64,000 bases of DNA from Methylothermaceae bacterium (lineage in GTDB: Bacteria; Pseudomonadota; Gammaproteobacteria; Methylococcales; Methylothermaceae), in assembly GCA_026981855.1 (NCBI GenBank), contig JALSIB010000020.1, forward strand, positions 1 through 64,000, read 5' to 3'. Below, piece after piece: positions 46,482 through 56,646 of this stretch. The position numbers and the translations under genes are program-made. Each line of letters opens with the position of its first letter. Positions within the stretch are counted from its first letter, which is position 1. The notes beneath the pieces were generated by a model. That model was given only the letters and a program-made list of their open reading frames with translations, was not told the DNA's origin and searched no databases.

Positions 46482-47677
46482 GATGTCGTTCCTGAAATAA
46501 GGCCCACAACGGTTTCGGCCAATTGATCCGCCTGATTCTCGTCCAGAATGAGGGGAGGCAAAAGACGTACCACGTTGTTGGCGGTCACGTTAATCAACAG
46601 GCCCTGGGCGAGGGCTTTGGGAACCAGGCCGCCGCAAGGCGCCTGTAACTCGATACCCAGCATCAGGCCGTGGCCGCGGATCGCCTTCACCTGCTCGAGG
46701 GGTTCCAGCCGTTGCCGGAATGTGTCCAGCAGCCGCCGACCCAGCCATTCCGCGCGGGACAACAATTTTTGTTCCTCGATGATCCGCAGCACTTCCAGTG
46801 CGACCCGGCAGCCGAGGAAGTTTCCGCCGAAGGTCGAGCCATGCATCCCGGCGGTGAGTGCCCGGGCCGCCTTGCCCCGTGCCAGGCAGGCGCCAATGGG
46901 GAAACCGTTACCGAGCGCCTTGGCCAGGGTCGTGACATCGGGAGTGATGGATTGGTGCTGGAAGGCGAACCACCGTCCCGTCCGTCCGATTCCGGTCTGA
47001 ACCTCGTCGAGCATCAGCAGCCAGTCGTTGTCGTCGCAGAGAGAGCGCAAGCGGCTCAAATAGCCCGGGGCCGGTGTCCTGACTCCGCCTTCCCCCTGTA
47101 TCGGTTCGACCAGGATGGCGACGATGTCGCTTCTGCCCGACAAAGATGCCAGGGCGTCGATGTCGTCGTAGGGGATCTGGAGGAATCCACCGACCAGCGG
47201 CTCGAATCCCCGCTGGACTTTCGCGTTACCGGTCGCGCTCAAGGTGGCGAGGGTGCGGCCATGGAAACTGCCTTCCATGACCACGATCTTGGGATCGGCG
47301 ATACCACGGCCGGCGCCGACGGCGCGGGCGATCTTGATGGCGGCTTCGTTGGCTTCGGCGCCCGAATTGCAGAAAAAGGCATTGTCCATGCCGCTGAGGC
47401 GGCAAAGTTCGCCGGCCAGCCGTTCCTGGGGGGGGATGCGATAGAGGTTGGAAGTGTGCCAAAGCTGTCCCGCCTGTTGGCAAAGAACCTCGTAAAGCGC
47501 GGGATGGGCATGGCCCAGGTTGCAAACGGCGATGCCGGACAAAGCGTCCAGGTAACGTTTGCCTTGCCGGTCCCAGAGCCAGGCCCCTTCGCCCCGGACG
47601 AAGGTCACGGGGAATCGGGAATAGGTGGGCATCACGCGGGAACTCTCAGGCTGACACGGGTCAATGGATTCAGTCAT
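46478..47677 (-). CDS. argD: Acetylornithine aminotransferase
   Basis: A 399-residue class III PLP transaminase of arginine synthesis. Visible parts are [38 protein letters not shown], a PLP-binding [15 protein letters not shown] and the Schiff-base lysine in [18 protein letters not shown] 47677 is used; ATG 47632, 15 codons later, has a purine-rich GAGAG upstream and is possible. Family starts support the longer form. The gene has a 200-nt leader with an attenuator-like hairpin. Confidence 0.94.
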   Translation of the reverse strand: MTESIDPCQPESSRVMPTYSRFPVTFVRGEGAWLWDRQGKRYLDALSGIAVCNLGHAHPALYEVLCQQAGQLWHTSNLYRIPPQERLAGELCRLSGMDNAFFCNSGAEANEAAIKIARAVGAGRGIADPKIVVMEGSFHGRTLATLSATGNAKVQRGFEPLVGGFLQIPYDDIDALASLSGRSDIVAILVEPIQGEGGVRTPAPGYLSRLRSLCDDNDWLLMLDEVQTGIGRTGRWFAFQHQSITPDVTTLAKALGNGFPIGACLARGKAARALTAGMHGSTFGGNFLGCRVALEVLRIIEEQKLLSRAEWLGRRLLDTFRQRLEPLEQVKAIRGHGLMLGIELQAPCGGLVPKALAQGLLINVTANNVVRLLPPLILDENQADQLAETVVGLISGTTS

Positions 47678-47743
47678 TGCAAATGTTGCTTTCGTATTTC
47701 GGGAACACGTTCGGTATGCCAGGCCTTGAAGCGGCGTAAAGCA

Positions 47744-47766
47744 AAAAGGCAGCCCTTGGACTGCCC
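47744..47766 (-). terminator. Terminator-like hairpin in the argD leader
   Basis: On the minus strand GGCAGTC pairs with GGCTGCC (one G-T pair) around a four-base loop and is followed by TTTTTG. It lies 67 nt before the argD start and within a few bases of the predicted transcription start, with no gene upstream to terminate. It may act as a 5' stabilising structure, an attenuator, or the end of a short RNA. Confidence 0.5.
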
Positions 47767-47776
47767 GAACTGGTTC

Positions 47777-47805
47777 ATTTTATTGAAATCCCCGGCCGGG
47801 GACAA
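47777..47805 (-). promoter_or_regulatory. sigma-70-like promoter of argD-argF
   Basis: On the minus strand TTGTCC and TAAAAT are separated by exactly 17 nt. Expected start is near 47770, giving a leader of about 93 nt. No good ArgR box could be found. Confidence 0.5.
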
Positions 47806-47860
47806 TAGATCCAGGGCCAATTGTCAGCCCAAAGGACGAAAACCGAGCGGGAATTTGCAA

Positions 47861-47866
47861 TATAAT
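47861..47866 (+). promoter_or_regulatory. -10-like TATAAT upstream of amidase gene
   Basis: A perfect TATAAT 33 nt before the amidase ATG, in a locally AT-rich stretch. No acceptable -35 is visible at the usual spacing. Confidence 0.35.
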
Positions 47867-47899
47867 TGATTCAAGGTCGTTTGTGCCCGGGGGGTGGTC

Positions 47900-49195
47900 A
47901 TGAAGCGTTGGATTTGGGTAGCCTGGATAGGTCTGGGCGCCTTGTTCGTCGAAGCGGGCTGGGCGCTGGAAATTCGCGGTATTCGTTACTGGAATGCGCC
48001 CGATCACGTGCGTCTGGTGTTGGATACGTCAGGTCCCGTCAAGCCCAAGGTGTTCGGTCTCGAGAATCCCCATCGGTTGGTTCTGGACATGCCGGGGGCC
48101 AAGCTCCAGGCGCCTCTCCCCAAGCCAGGCGGCCACACCCCTTTGTTGCAAGGGTTTCGGAGCGGGAAGCCCAGGCCCGGCCTCTTGCGACTGGTGGTCG
48201 ATCTGAAATCCCCGGTACGGCCGAAAGTGTTTTCCCTACCCCCCAACAAGCACTATGGACACCGCCTGGTGGTGGATCTCTATGGCAGGGAAGCCAAACC
48301 GGTCAAACGGGCCTCCGCGCGGCACAAGCCTCCGCGGTTGAGGGATGTGGTGGTGGCCATCGATGCGGGGCATGGGGGGGATGATCCCGGGGCCATCGGC
48401 CGCCATGGTACCCGGGAAAAGGACGTGGTGTTGTCGATCGCCCGCAAGCTGGCCAAATTGATTGACGGGACGGCCGGGATGAAAGCGGTTCTGATCCGAA
48501 GCGGGGACTACTATATTCCCTTGCGCCGGCGGATGGAATTGGCCCGCAAGGCCCGCGCCGACCTGTTCATATCCATTCATGCCGACTCGTTCAGGAATCC
48601 CCGCGTCAGTGGCGCGGGGGTCTATATCTTGTCGCGGCGGGGCGCTTCCAGCGAGGCCGCGCGTTGGTTGGCGGCGCAGGAAAACGCCGCCGATCTTGTC
48701 GGAGGCGTGAGCCTCGACGACAAGGACGACGTGCTGGCCAAGGTGCTGCTGGATCTGTCCCAGACCGCCACCCGCGAGCACAGTCAGGATCTCGCCCGGG
48801 AAGTGTTGCAGGAATTGACCCGAATCGGCCGTATCCATCACCAGGGGGTTCAACAGGCGGGATTCGTGGTCCTGAAATCTCCCGATATCCCTTCGGTTCT
48901 GGTTGAAACCGCGTTCATTTCCAATCCCCGGGAGGAGCGCAGGCTGCGCAGTTCCAAGTATCAATGGTACTGGGCCAAGGCGATCCATCGGGGGGTGCGT
49001 GATTATTTCAGGCGTCACGCGCCACCGGGAACGCTGCTGGCTTCGGAAAGGCGCCATGTCATCGCCCGGGGGGAAACCCTGGCCAAAATCGCCCGCAAAT
49101 ATGGCGTCAGCACCCGGCAGTTGATGCTTCACAACGCGCTTTCCGGAACCCGGATCAAGGCGGGGCAGGTGCTCAAGATCCCCATGGGCGGATGA
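47900..49195 (+). CDS. N-acetylmuramoyl-L-alanine amidase (AmiB/AmiC type) with AMIN and LysM domains
   Basis: A 431-residue exported cell-wall hydrolase. Signal peptide (WVAWIGLGALFVEAGWA), AMIN domain (~25-130; IRGIRYWNAPDHVRLVLDTS), zinc amidase domain (~150-370; VVVAIDAGHGGDDPGAIG, YIPLRRRMELARKARADL, FISIHADSF, VETAFISNPREE) and a C-terminal LysM (HVIARGETLAKIARKYGVS). In E. coli AmiB/AmiC the zinc amidase is activated by EnvC or NlpD at the division site; LysM here would add peptidoglycan binding. ATG 47900 has GGGGG 5 nt upstream. Stop overlaps mutL (ATGA). Confidence 0.93.
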   Translation: MKRWIWVAWIGLGALFVEAGWALEIRGIRYWNAPDHVRLVLDTSGPVKPKVFGLENPHRLVLDMPGAKLQAPLPKPGGHTPLLQGFRSGKPRPGLLRLVVDLKSPVRPKVFSLPPNKHYGHRLVVDLYGREAKPVKRASARHKPPRLRDVVVAIDAGHGGDDPGAIGRHGTREKDVVLSIARKLAKLIDGTAGMKAVLIRSGDYYIPLRRRMELARKARADLFISIHADSFRNPRVSGAGVYILSRRGASSEAARWLAAQENAADLVGGVSLDDKDDVLAKVLLDLSQTATREHSQDLAREVLQELTRIGRIHHQGVQQAGFVVLKSPDIPSVLVETAFISNPREERRLRSSKYQWYWAKAIHRGVRDYFRRHAPPGTLLASERRHVIARGETLAKIARKYGVSTRQLMLHNALSGTRIKAGQVLKIPMGG

Positions 49196-50967
49196 GCCGT
49201 ATCCGGTTGTTGCCGCCGCAATTGATCAACCAGATTGCGGCAGGAGAAGTGGTGGAGCGGCCCGCCTCGGTGGTCAAGGAACTGGTGGAGAACAGCCTCG
49301 ACGCCGGTGCCGATCGGATAGAAGTCAGTGTCGAGGGGGGTGGGATCCGGCTGATCCGGGTACGGGACAATGGGGCAGGGATTGCCAGAGACGAGTTGCC
49401 GCTTGCGGTTGCCCGTCATGCCACCAGCAAGATCGCCACCCTGGAGGACTTGCTGCAGGTGAGGACGCTTGGCTTTCGTGGGGAGGCATTGCCCAGCATC
49501 GCCTCGGTGGCCCGCCTGGATCTGGCGTCGCGGCCAGGGGGGGAAGCCTGCGGTTGGCGTCTGGTGGTGCATCCATCGGGGGAAACCGATGCGCCGGTTC
49601 CCATCGCTCATCCGCCCGGGACCACAGTGACGGTGGCAGATCTGTTTCATAACGTTCCGGCCCGGAGAAAGTTTCTCCGCAGCGAAAGAACGGAGTTCGG
49701 TCATATCCGGCGGTTTCTCGAGCGCCTGGCCCTGAGCCGCTTCGACGTGGGATTTGTGCTCACCCACGAACGGCGGGAGATTTTCAAGTTTCAGGCGGTT
49801 GCCGCCGAAGCGCGCCGGGAGGAACGGGTGGCGGCGATTCTGGGGCGTGAATTCATGGATCAGTCCTTGAGGATCGAGTTTTCCACCGAGGGTATGCGGC
49901 TGTGGGGATGGGTGGGATTGCCGGCCATCGCCCGCCGTCAGGCCGACCGCCAGCACTGGTTCATCAATGGCCGGGCAGTGCGGGACAAATTGCTGAGCCA
50001 TGCCCTTCGCAACGCTTATCGTGACGTCCTGCCGGGGGATCGTCAACCGGCGGCATTGCTGTATCTGGAGATCGACCCCGCGCAGGTGGATGTCAACGCC
50101 CACCCGGCCAAGCTGGAAGTGCGGTTTCGCGACGCCCGCATGGTCAGGGACTTCATTTCCCAGTCCCTGTACCGGGCGCTGGGGAAATCGCGCCCTGCGG
50201 CGGACATGCCGAAATCCTTCCCTCCCCGTCCGGCCGTCTCCAGGCCACCTGCCGGCGGGCGTCACGGGAAAGGCGCGGTCAACGAGTCGCTGGCGCTCTA
50301 TGAGGCGCTGCATGAAGACGACCTCCCCCGGCAGGCGCGGCGGGAGGGGGGGCAAGCGCACCAGCCGGCCGAGGCCGTGACGGCGGCGCCCTTGGGGTAT
50401 GCCGTCGCCCACCTGCATGGGATCTACATTCTCGCCGAAGCCGAAAACGGATTGGTGATCGTCGATGCCCACGCCGCCCACGAGCGCATTCTCTATGAGA
50501 AGTTGAAACGTCAGATGGAGGAGGGGGCGGTCGTTCGCCAGCCCTTGCTGCTGCCGCTCACGATGCAGGTCAGCGCCCGTGAGGCGGAATTGGTTTCCCG
50601 TCACCAGGAATTGCTTTCCGGATTGGGGCTGGAGCTGGAGTCTGTCGGGCCGGAGGCGGTGGTGATCAGGGCGCTGCCGGCTTTGCTGGCACGGGCCGAT
50701 GCGGAGCGATTGGCGCGGGATGTGATCGCTGAATTGGACCAGTGCGAGGACGCATCGGAAATCCAGGCATCGGTCCGCGAAAGACTGGCCACCTGTGCTT
50801 GTCATCGTGCGGTGAGGGCCGGTCAGCGGCTCGGCCGGGAGGAAATGAACGCTTTGCTGCGCGAACTGGAACGAACCGATCGGGGCGGCCAGTGCAATCA
50901 TGGTCGGCCGACCTGGGTGAGGCTCGATTTCCAGACCCTGGACAATTTTTTCCTGCGGGGACGCTGA
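49192..50967 (+). CDS. mutL: DNA mismatch repair protein MutL
   Basis: A 591-residue ATPase linking MutS to strand incision. The N-terminal GHKL ATPase has IAAGEVVERPASVVKELVEN, NGAGIARDELPLAVARHATS, TLGFRGEALPSIASVA. The C-terminal dimerisation domain holds VDAHAAHERILYE, close to the DQHAxxExxxxE endonuclease motif but with Ala in the second position, and CNHGRPT near the end. It overlaps the upstream amidase by 4 nt and is 13 nt from miaA. Confidence 0.94.
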   Translation: MSRIRLLPPQLINQIAAGEVVERPASVVKELVENSLDAGADRIEVSVEGGGIRLIRVRDNGAGIARDELPLAVARHATSKIATLEDLLQVRTLGFRGEALPSIASVARLDLASRPGGEACGWRLVVHPSGETDAPVPIAHPPGTTVTVADLFHNVPARRKFLRSERTEFGHIRRFLERLALSRFDVGFVLTHERREIFKFQAVAAEARREERVAAILGREFMDQSLRIEFSTEGMRLWGWVGLPAIARRQADRQHWFINGRAVRDKLLSHALRNAYRDVLPGDRQPAALLYLEIDPAQVDVNAHPAKLEVRFRDARMVRDFISQSLYRALGKSRPAADMPKSFPPRPAVSRPPAGGRHGKGAVNESLALYEALHEDDLPRQARREGGQAHQPAEAVTAAPLGYAVAHLHGIYILAEAENGLVIVDAHAAHERILYEKLKRQMEEGAVVRQPLLLPLTMQVSAREAELVSRHQELLSGLGLELESVGPEAVVIRALPALLARADAERLARDVIAELDQCEDASEIQASVRERLATCACHRAVRAGQRLGREEMNALLRELERTDRGGQCNHGRPTWVRLDFQTLDNFFLRGR

Positions 50968-50980
50968 GAAGGGGGTTCCC

Positions 50981-51928
50981 GTGAACGGTTCCGCCGACAA
51001 GCCTTTGGCCCTGATGCTCATGGGGCCGACCGCCTCCGGGAAGTCCGCCCTGGCCGTGGAGTTGGCCCGGCTTTTGGGTGGAGAGATCATCAGTGTCGAT
51101 TCCAGTCTGGTCTATCGCGGGATGGACATCGGCACGGCAAAACCTTCCGCCGAACTGCGAAGCACGATTCCACACCATCTGGTCGATCTGCTCGATCCCC
51201 GCGAAACCTATTCGGCCGGCCGCTTCCGCCGCGACGCCCTGGCGCTGGTCGAGTCGATCTCCCGTGAAGGCCGTATTCCGATTCTGGTCGGTGGCACCAT
51301 GTTATACTTCAATACCCTGCTTCGGGGGCTGGCCGTCTTGCCCCGGGCGGATTCGGAGGTCAGGGCGCGTATCGACGCCGAAGCCGCCCGCGAGGGCTGG
51401 CCGGCGCTCCATGCGCGATTGTCGAAGATTGATCCCGAGGCGGCGCGGCGCATCCACCCCAACGATGGTCAAAGAATCCAGCGGGCGCTCGAAGTCTACC
51501 GGCTGACCGGCAAGCCGTTGAGCCATTGGTGGGCGCAGGATGGGGAAGAGGGGGGCGAATTGCCTTTCCGGACGGTGAAAATAGCCGTTGCCCCCGAAAG
51601 CAGAGAGATCCTGCATCGCAGAATCGCGGCCCGTTTCCGCGCCATGTTGCAGCAAGGGTTGATCGAGGAGGTGCGGCGGCTCTGGCGGCGGGAGGATTTG
51701 CACCTTGGGCTGCCGGCGCTGCGGAGCGTGGGCTATCGCCAGGTTTGGCTCTACCTGGACGGCCGCTATGATTTCTCCGCCATGAACGAAAAAGCCGTGA
51801 TCGCCACCCGCCAACTGGCGAAACGCCAGTTCACCTGGTTGCGCCGGGAGCGGAAGATTCACTGGTTCGACAGCGATGATCGGGACTTGGCGGCCAAAGT
51901 CATCTCCATCGTAGAAATGGTGCGTTGA
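50981..51928 (+). CDS. miaA: tRNA dimethylallyltransferase
   Basis: A 315-residue enzyme adding dimethylallyl to A37 of tRNAs reading UNN codons. P-loop LMGPTASGKSALAVEL, DSSLVYRGMDIGTAKPS, PHHLVDLLDP, YSAGRFRRDA and VGGTMLYFNTLLRGL are all present, with C-terminal QLAKRQFTWLR. GTG 50981 is the start; AAGGGGG precedes it. Unlike many relatives, hfq does not follow; gap does. Confidence 0.95.
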   Translation: MNGSADKPLALMLMGPTASGKSALAVELARLLGGEIISVDSSLVYRGMDIGTAKPSAELRSTIPHHLVDLLDPRETYSAGRFRRDALALVESISREGRIPILVGGTMLYFNTLLRGLAVLPRADSEVRARIDAEAAREGWPALHARLSKIDPEAARRIHPNDGQRIQRALEVYRLTGKPLSHWWAQDGEEGGELPFRTVKIAVAPESREILHRRIAARFRAMLQQGLIEEVRRLWRREDLHLGLPALRSVGYRQVWLYLDGRYDFSAMNEKAVIATRQLAKRQFTWLRRERKIHWFDSDDRDLAAKVISIVEMVR

Positions 51929-52061
51929 ACGGTTGGAATTCCGCCGCCCTTCCTGGACGTACCTTCTCCCCGTTTGATATAGTTTTCGGATTCCAAAGAA
52001 TTTAGTCGCCGCCGGTCGGGCGGTGTTTGCAAATGATTCAACTTCAGGGGAGATGCATTTT

Positions 52062-53075
52062 ATGGCGATCAAAGTAGCAATCAACGGGTATGGGCGGATC
52101 GGGCGTAATGTGCTGCGCGCCTTGTTCGAGTCGGGCCGTACCGACGAGTTCGAGATCGTGGCGATCAACGATCTTGGCGACGCTCAGACCAATGCCCATT
52201 TGACGCGTTATGACACCGTTCATGGCCGGTTCCCGGCGCAGGTGGACGTTGACGGAGATTGGCTGGTGGTCGATGGCCATAAAATCAGGGTGCTGGCTGA
52301 GCGTGATCCCGCCAAACTGCCCTGGGGCGACATGGATATCGACGTGGTGATGGAATGCACCGGTTTCTTCACCTCCAAGGAAAAAGCCTCGGCCCACCTG
52401 AAGGGGGGCGCCAAAAAGGTGCTGATTTCCGCGCCGGGTGGCAAAGATGTCGACGCCACCATCGTCTACGGGGTCAATCATCAGGTTCTCAAGGCGACCG
52501 ATACCGTGGTTTCCAACGCTTCCTGCACCACCAACTGCCTGGCGCCCCTGGTCAAGCCGCTGCATGACAAGATCGGGCTGGAGCGGGGGCTGATGACCAC
52601 CATCCACTCCTATACCAACGATCAGCGGCTGATCGATGTCTATCATGGCGATTTGCGCCGTGCCCGTTCCGCCACCCACAACATGATTCCCACCAAGACC
52701 GGTGCCGCGGCCGCCGTGGGCCTGGTGTTGCCCGAACTGGCCGGCAAGCTGGACGGTTTCGCGGTGCGTGTCCCCACCATCAACGTTTCGCTGGTTGATT
52801 TGACCTTACATGCTGCCCGCTCCACCACCAAGGAGGAGATCGATCAGATCCTCAAGGAAGCGTCCGAAGGGGAGCTCAAGGGTATCCTGGCGTTCAACGA
52901 TGAGCCTCTGGTGTCGATGGACTTCAACCACAACGCCCATTCATCCATTTACGAGTCTCCTTTGACCAAGGTGATCGATGGCACGTTGGTGAAAGTCACT
53001 TCGTGGTACGACAACGAATGGGGTTTCTCCAACCGCATGCTCGATACCGCCAGGGCATTGATGGAGGCGCGTTGA
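52062..53075 (+). CDS. gap: Glyceraldehyde-3-phosphate dehydrogenase, type I
   Basis: A 337-residue tetrameric enzyme. NAD(P) site [20 protein letters not shown], catalytic cysteine in [15 protein letters not shown] near residue 155, and [19 protein letters not shown] at the end. Residues after the first strand read [17 protein letters not shown], the form seen in many autotroph/proteobacterial enzymes. Start ATG 52062 has AGGGGAG upstream. Only 3 nt separate it from pyk, so they are co-transcribed. Confidence 0.95.
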   Translation: MAIKVAINGYGRIGRNVLRALFESGRTDEFEIVAINDLGDAQTNAHLTRYDTVHGRFPAQVDVDGDWLVVDGHKIRVLAERDPAKLPWGDMDIDVVMECTGFFTSKEKASAHLKGGAKKVLISAPGGKDVDATIVYGVNHQVLKATDTVVSNASCTTNCLAPLVKPLHDKIGLERGLMTTIHSYTNDQRLIDVYHGDLRRARSATHNMIPTKTGAAAAVGLVLPELAGKLDGFAVRVPTINVSLVDLTLHAARSTTKEEIDQILKEASEGELKGILAFNDEPLVSMDFNHNAHSSIYESPLTKVIDGTLVKVTSWYDNEWGFSNRMLDTARALMEAR

Positions 53076-53078
53076 TTC

Positions 53079-54554
53079 ATGTCTGACGTGTACGTGCCCA
53101 GACGCACCAAGATCGTGGCCACCCTGGGGCCGGCTACCGACAGCCCCGAAATGCTGGAGAAACTGGTGGCGGCCGGGGTCGATGTGGTGCGTTTGAACTT
53201 TTCCCATGGGACTGCGGAAGATCATCGCCGCAGAGCCGGCCTGATTCGGGAGATTTCCGAAGGCAAGGGGCGCTATGTGGCGATTCTCGCCGATCTCCAG
53301 GGGCCGAAGATACGGATCGCCCGCTTCAAGCAAGGCAAGGTGGATTTGCAGGTGGGCGCCAGGTTCGCGCTCGATGCTGATTTTCCGCTGGAAGAGGGGG
53401 ATGAAACCCAGGTGGGGATCGTCTACCGTGACCTGCCCAAGGACGTCGTTCCCGGTGATGTGCTGTTGCTCGACGATGGACGGGTGGTGTTGAAAGTCGA
53501 GAACATTGACGGCAATCGGGTGGAATGCGTGGTGGTCGTCGGTGGCGCGTTGTCCGACAACAAGGGGATCAACAAGCAGGGAGGTGGCCTTTCCGCCACA
53601 GCCCTGACCGAAAAGGACAAGGAAGACATCAAGACCGCCGTCGAGATCGAAGCGGATTATCTGGCCGTCTCTTTTCCCCGAAGTGCCGCCGATATCCACC
53701 TTGCCCGGCGTCTGCTGCACGAAGCGGGCGGAGAGGCGGGCATCGTCGCGAAGATCGAGCGTGCCGAGGCGGTGCAACCAGGGGTGATGGAGGAAATCAT
53801 CGAGGCCTCCGACGCCATCATGGTGGCCCGTGGTGATCTGGGGGTGGAGATTGGAGACGCCCGCCTGCCCCAGGTGCAGAAAGATCTGATCTTCAAGGCC
53901 AGGGACATGGACCGGGCGGTGATCACCGCCACCCAGATGATGGAGTCGATGATCGAAAGCCCGTTGCCGACCCGGGCGGAAGTGCTCGATGTGGCCAATG
54001 CGGTCTTCGATGGAACCGATGCGGTGATGCTCTCGGCCGAGACCGCCTCCGGAAAGTATCCGGTCGATGCTGTGAAGGCGATGGACCGGGTTTGCCGGGA
54101 GGCCGAGAAAAGCCCCCGGGTCAGGCGTTCCTCTCATCGTATGGACAGGCAGTTCAAGCGGGTCGACGAGGCGATTGCGATGGCTTCCATGTACTTGGCC
54201 AATCATTTTCCGGTACGGGCGATCGCCGCCCTCACCGAAAGCGGCGCGACACCCTTGTGGATGTCCAGGATCCGTTCCGGCATCCCGATCTACGCCCTGA
54301 CCCGGCATGTGAGAACCTGCCGCAAGGTGACCCTGTACCGGGGGGTGTATCCGATCTATTTCAAATGTGACACGACCGAGCACGTGGTTCAGAACAAGGC
54401 GGCCCTCAATCTGCTGCTCAAATACCGGGCCGTAACCGAAGAGGATCGGGTACTGATCACCAAGGGTGATCTGACCGGCGTGACCGGTGGTACCAATACC
54501 CTCAAAATTGTCAAAGTCAAGAATGCGTTGGCTTTGGAGACGGGGGCAGCCTGA
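53079..54554 (+). CDS. pyk: Pyruvate kinase
   Basis: A 491-residue glycolytic enzyme producing pyruvate and [55 protein letters not shown], the metal/substrate motif [33 protein letters not shown] and [20 protein letters not shown] are all present. The C-terminal regulatory domain is complete. Placed between gap and fbp without pgk. Confidence 0.95.
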   Translation: MSDVYVPRRTKIVATLGPATDSPEMLEKLVAAGVDVVRLNFSHGTAEDHRRRAGLIREISEGKGRYVAILADLQGPKIRIARFKQGKVDLQVGARFALDADFPLEEGDETQVGIVYRDLPKDVVPGDVLLLDDGRVVLKVENIDGNRVECVVVVGGALSDNKGINKQGGGLSATALTEKDKEDIKTAVEIEADYLAVSFPRSAADIHLARRLLHEAGGEAGIVAKIERAEAVQPGVMEEIIEASDAIMVARGDLGVEIGDARLPQVQKDLIFKARDMDRAVITATQMMESMIESPLPTRAEVLDVANAVFDGTDAVMLSAETASGKYPVDAVKAMDRVCREAEKSPRVRRSSHRMDRQFKRVDEAIAMASMYLANHFPVRAIAALTESGATPLWMSRIRSGIPIYALTRHVRTCRKVTLYRGVYPIYFKCDTTEHVVQNKAALNLLLKYRAVTEEDRVLITKGDLTGVTGGTNTLKIVKVKNALALETGAA

Positions 54555-54584
54555 GCGCTGAAAAAACATAAACTGGAGGTGGCT

Positions 54585-55619
54585 ATGCAAGGTCAAGGGG
54601 TTTCATTAACCGAGTTTTTGATTGAGGAACAACGCAAGGTGGCGGGGGCCACCGGCGAACTGACGCTGCTGATCGCGGATATCGCCAGAGCCTGCAAGGC
54701 GATCGCCAGGGAAGTTCGTTACGGTGCCCTGGTGGGGAACCTGGGCGCGGTGGGGGAAGATGCGGAGAACATCCAGGGGGAAGTACAGCAGAAGCTGGAC
54801 GTGCTCTCCAATGACATCATGATTTCGATCCTCAGCCGTTCGGGGCATGTGGCGGCGATGGCGTCCGAGGAGAACGACGAGATCATCCAGGTGCCCAGGG
54901 AAAACCGGGGCAAATATCTGGCGTGCTTCGATCCGCTGGACGGTTCCTCCAATATCAACATCAACATGTGCATCGGAACCATCTTTTCCATTCTGAAATG
55001 TCCGGAAGGGGTGGAAGAGCCCACCGAAGCGGACTTCCTGCAACCTGGCAGGGAGCAGGTGTGTTCCGGTTTCTGTGTCTATGGGCCGTCGGTGACCCTG
55101 GTGCTGACGACCGGCAATGGCGCTCATGGCTTCACCCTCGACCAGGGAGTGGGGGAGTTCATTTTGACCCATCCCAACATCCGGATCGATGAAGAGGCCA
55201 GGGAATTTGCCATCAATATGTCCAACCGCCGTTTCTGGGAACCCCCGGTGCGGCGTTTCATCGAAGAGTGCGAGCAGGGCAAGGAGGGGCCCCTGGGCAA
55301 GGACTTCAACATGCGCTGGATCGCGTCCTTCGTCGCCGAGGTCTATCGGATATTGATGCGGGGAGGTATCTGGACCTATCCCCTGGATGAAAAGCTCAAG
55401 AAAAAGGGGCTTGCCGGCAGGCTTCGTCTGATGTACGAAGCCAATCCCATGGGCTTCATCGTGGAGCAGGCCGGCGGGGTGATATCCACCGGACGGGAAA
55501 GAGTTCTGGATATCCAGCCTGAATCGATCCATCAGCGGGTGCCGCTGTTCCTGGGAGCGAAAAAGGAGATGGAGCGGATCGAGGTCTATCACCGCGAGTG
55601 GGATCAAGCTCAATCCTGA
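54585..55619 (+). CDS. fbp: Fructose-1,6-bisphosphatase, class I
   Basis: A 344-residue phosphatase making fructose-6-phosphate. Metal sites are in MASEENDEI and CFDPLDGSSNININMCIGTI, with MYEANPMGFIVEQAGG and YRILMRGGIWTYP near the substrate site. ATG 54585 has TGGAGG 5 nt upstream. Together with the tkt and fba genes nearby it supports sugar-phosphate regeneration in the Calvin or RuMP cycles. It is 6 nt from the convergent regulator gene. Confidence 0.94.
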   Translation: MQGQGVSLTEFLIEEQRKVAGATGELTLLIADIARACKAIAREVRYGALVGNLGAVGEDAENIQGEVQQKLDVLSNDIMISILSRSGHVAAMASEENDEIIQVPRENRGKYLACFDPLDGSSNININMCIGTIFSILKCPEGVEEPTEADFLQPGREQVCSGFCVYGPSVTLVLTTGNGAHGFTLDQGVGEFILTHPNIRIDEEAREFAINMSNRRFWEPPVRRFIEECEQGKEGPLGKDFNMRWIASFVAEVYRILMRGGIWTYPLDEKLKKKGLAGRLRLMYEANPMGFIVEQAGGVISTGRERVLDIQPESIHQRVPLFLGAKKEMERIEVYHREWDQAQS

Positions 55620-55625
55620 TCGGCG

Positions 55626-56585
55626 TCATCGCTTCCCGGATGCAGGGGGTGGGGTGTCTGAACCCTGCCCCTTTTGCGTATCTGCGGGATTCGTGAATTC
55701 CCATGCTCGTTCCCTGACGAAAGTCTTGAACGCCTCCGCTGCCCGTGACAACTTCTTGCCGCTTCGGTGCGCCAGATACCACTTGCGCATCAATGGAAAG
55801 GATTCCACATCCAAAATGACCAACCTCCCATCGTCCAGCTCGCGCCTGATGGTGTGCAACGACACGATGCCAAGGCCCAGGCCCTCGGCCACACCATGAA
55901 TGATGGCCGTGTTGGTGTTCATTTCCATGCTGCTCGAGATTGAAAGCCCCTTTTTGTTGAAGAAACTTTCGACGGCGCCCCGGGTTCCGGAACCTTGTTC
56001 GCGAATCAAAAAGGTTTCCCTTTCGAGTTTTTTCAGGGGGATTTTCGTGCGGGTGTGCAGGGGATGCCTTGGCGGTGCGATGACCACCAACGGGTTGTCC
56101 ATGAAGGGTTCTGCGATCAGATCCCAGTCTGCTGGAGGTTTCCCCATCAGGGCCAGGTCGGTGGCGTTTTCCTCCAGCAGCCGCAAGAGTCCCTGCCGGT
56201 TGGTGACTTTGAGGTCGATTCGGACTTTGGGAAAGCTCTTGCAGAAGTCGGCCAGGGCGTGAATGGCGAAGTAATGGACGGTGCTGACGACCGAAATGGT
56301 GAGGCAGCCGCCCTCGGTGCCCTTGATCTGTTCCAGGATTTGCTCGGTTTCCTGAAGTTCGTTGGCGATGTTGCGGCTGAGACGGTAGATTTCCTTTCCC
56401 GCTTCAGTAAGGTAGAGTTTCCTTCCCAGCCGCTCGAGCAAAGGCAGTCCCAGATTTTCTTCCAAAAGCTTGATCTGCATGGAGACCGCCGGCTGAGTCA
56501 AGTATAATTCCTGGGCCGCATGGGTAAAGCTCAAACGTCGGGCGACCTTCTCGAAGACCTGGAGTTGGCGTAAAGTGATATTCAT
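55626..56585 (-). CDS. cbbR: LysR-family regulator, CbbR type
   Basis: A 319-residue LTTR. The N-terminal winged helix (TLRQLQVFEKVARRLSFTHA; YLTQPAVSMQIKLLEENLG) is followed by a co-inducer domain. FIREQGSGTRGAVE and LMGKPPADWDLIAEPFMDNP are typical of CbbR. CbbR proteins activate Calvin-cycle operons in response to NADPH or triose/RuBP metabolites. It is divergent from tkt-fba-fba, which supports this assignment; the generic LysR family call is certain. Confidence 0.85.
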   Translation of the reverse strand: MNITLRQLQVFEKVARRLSFTHAAQELYLTQPAVSMQIKLLEENLGLPLLERLGRKLYLTEAGKEIYRLSRNIANELQETEQILEQIKGTEGGCLTISVVSTVHYFAIHALADFCKSFPKVRIDLKVTNRQGLLRLLEENATDLALMGKPPADWDLIAEPFMDNPLVVIAPPRHPLHTRTKIPLKKLERETFLIREQGSGTRGAVESFFNKKGLSISSSMEMNTNTAIIHGVAEGLGLGIVSLHTIRRELDDGRLVILDVESFPLMRKWYLAHRSGKKLSRAAEAFKTFVRERAWEFTNPADTQKGQGSDTPPPASGKR

Positions 56586-56607
56586 AAGCCCAGAGCAAGC
56601 ATAAGAA

Positions 56608-56646
56608 TAAATTATATTGAATTGAAAAAATATTGACTGTAATTTA
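56608..56646. promoter_or_regulatory. Candidate CbbR operator pair in the cbbR-tkt region
   Basis: TAA-N7-TGA at 56608-56620 and TGA-N7-TTA at 56634-56646 fit the TNA-N7/8-TNA CbbR pattern. They lie in an AT-rich tract beside a minus-strand TATAAT (56611-56616) that could serve cbbR, and plus-strand TTGAAA-N17-TATAGC (56622-56650) that could serve tkt. The A+T content means chance matches are possible. Confidence 0.4.

Noticed and set aside
47838-47880. ArgR box upstream of argD or the amidase gene
   Set aside because: TGAAT half-sites are present but the spacing is wrong for an 18-bp ARG box.
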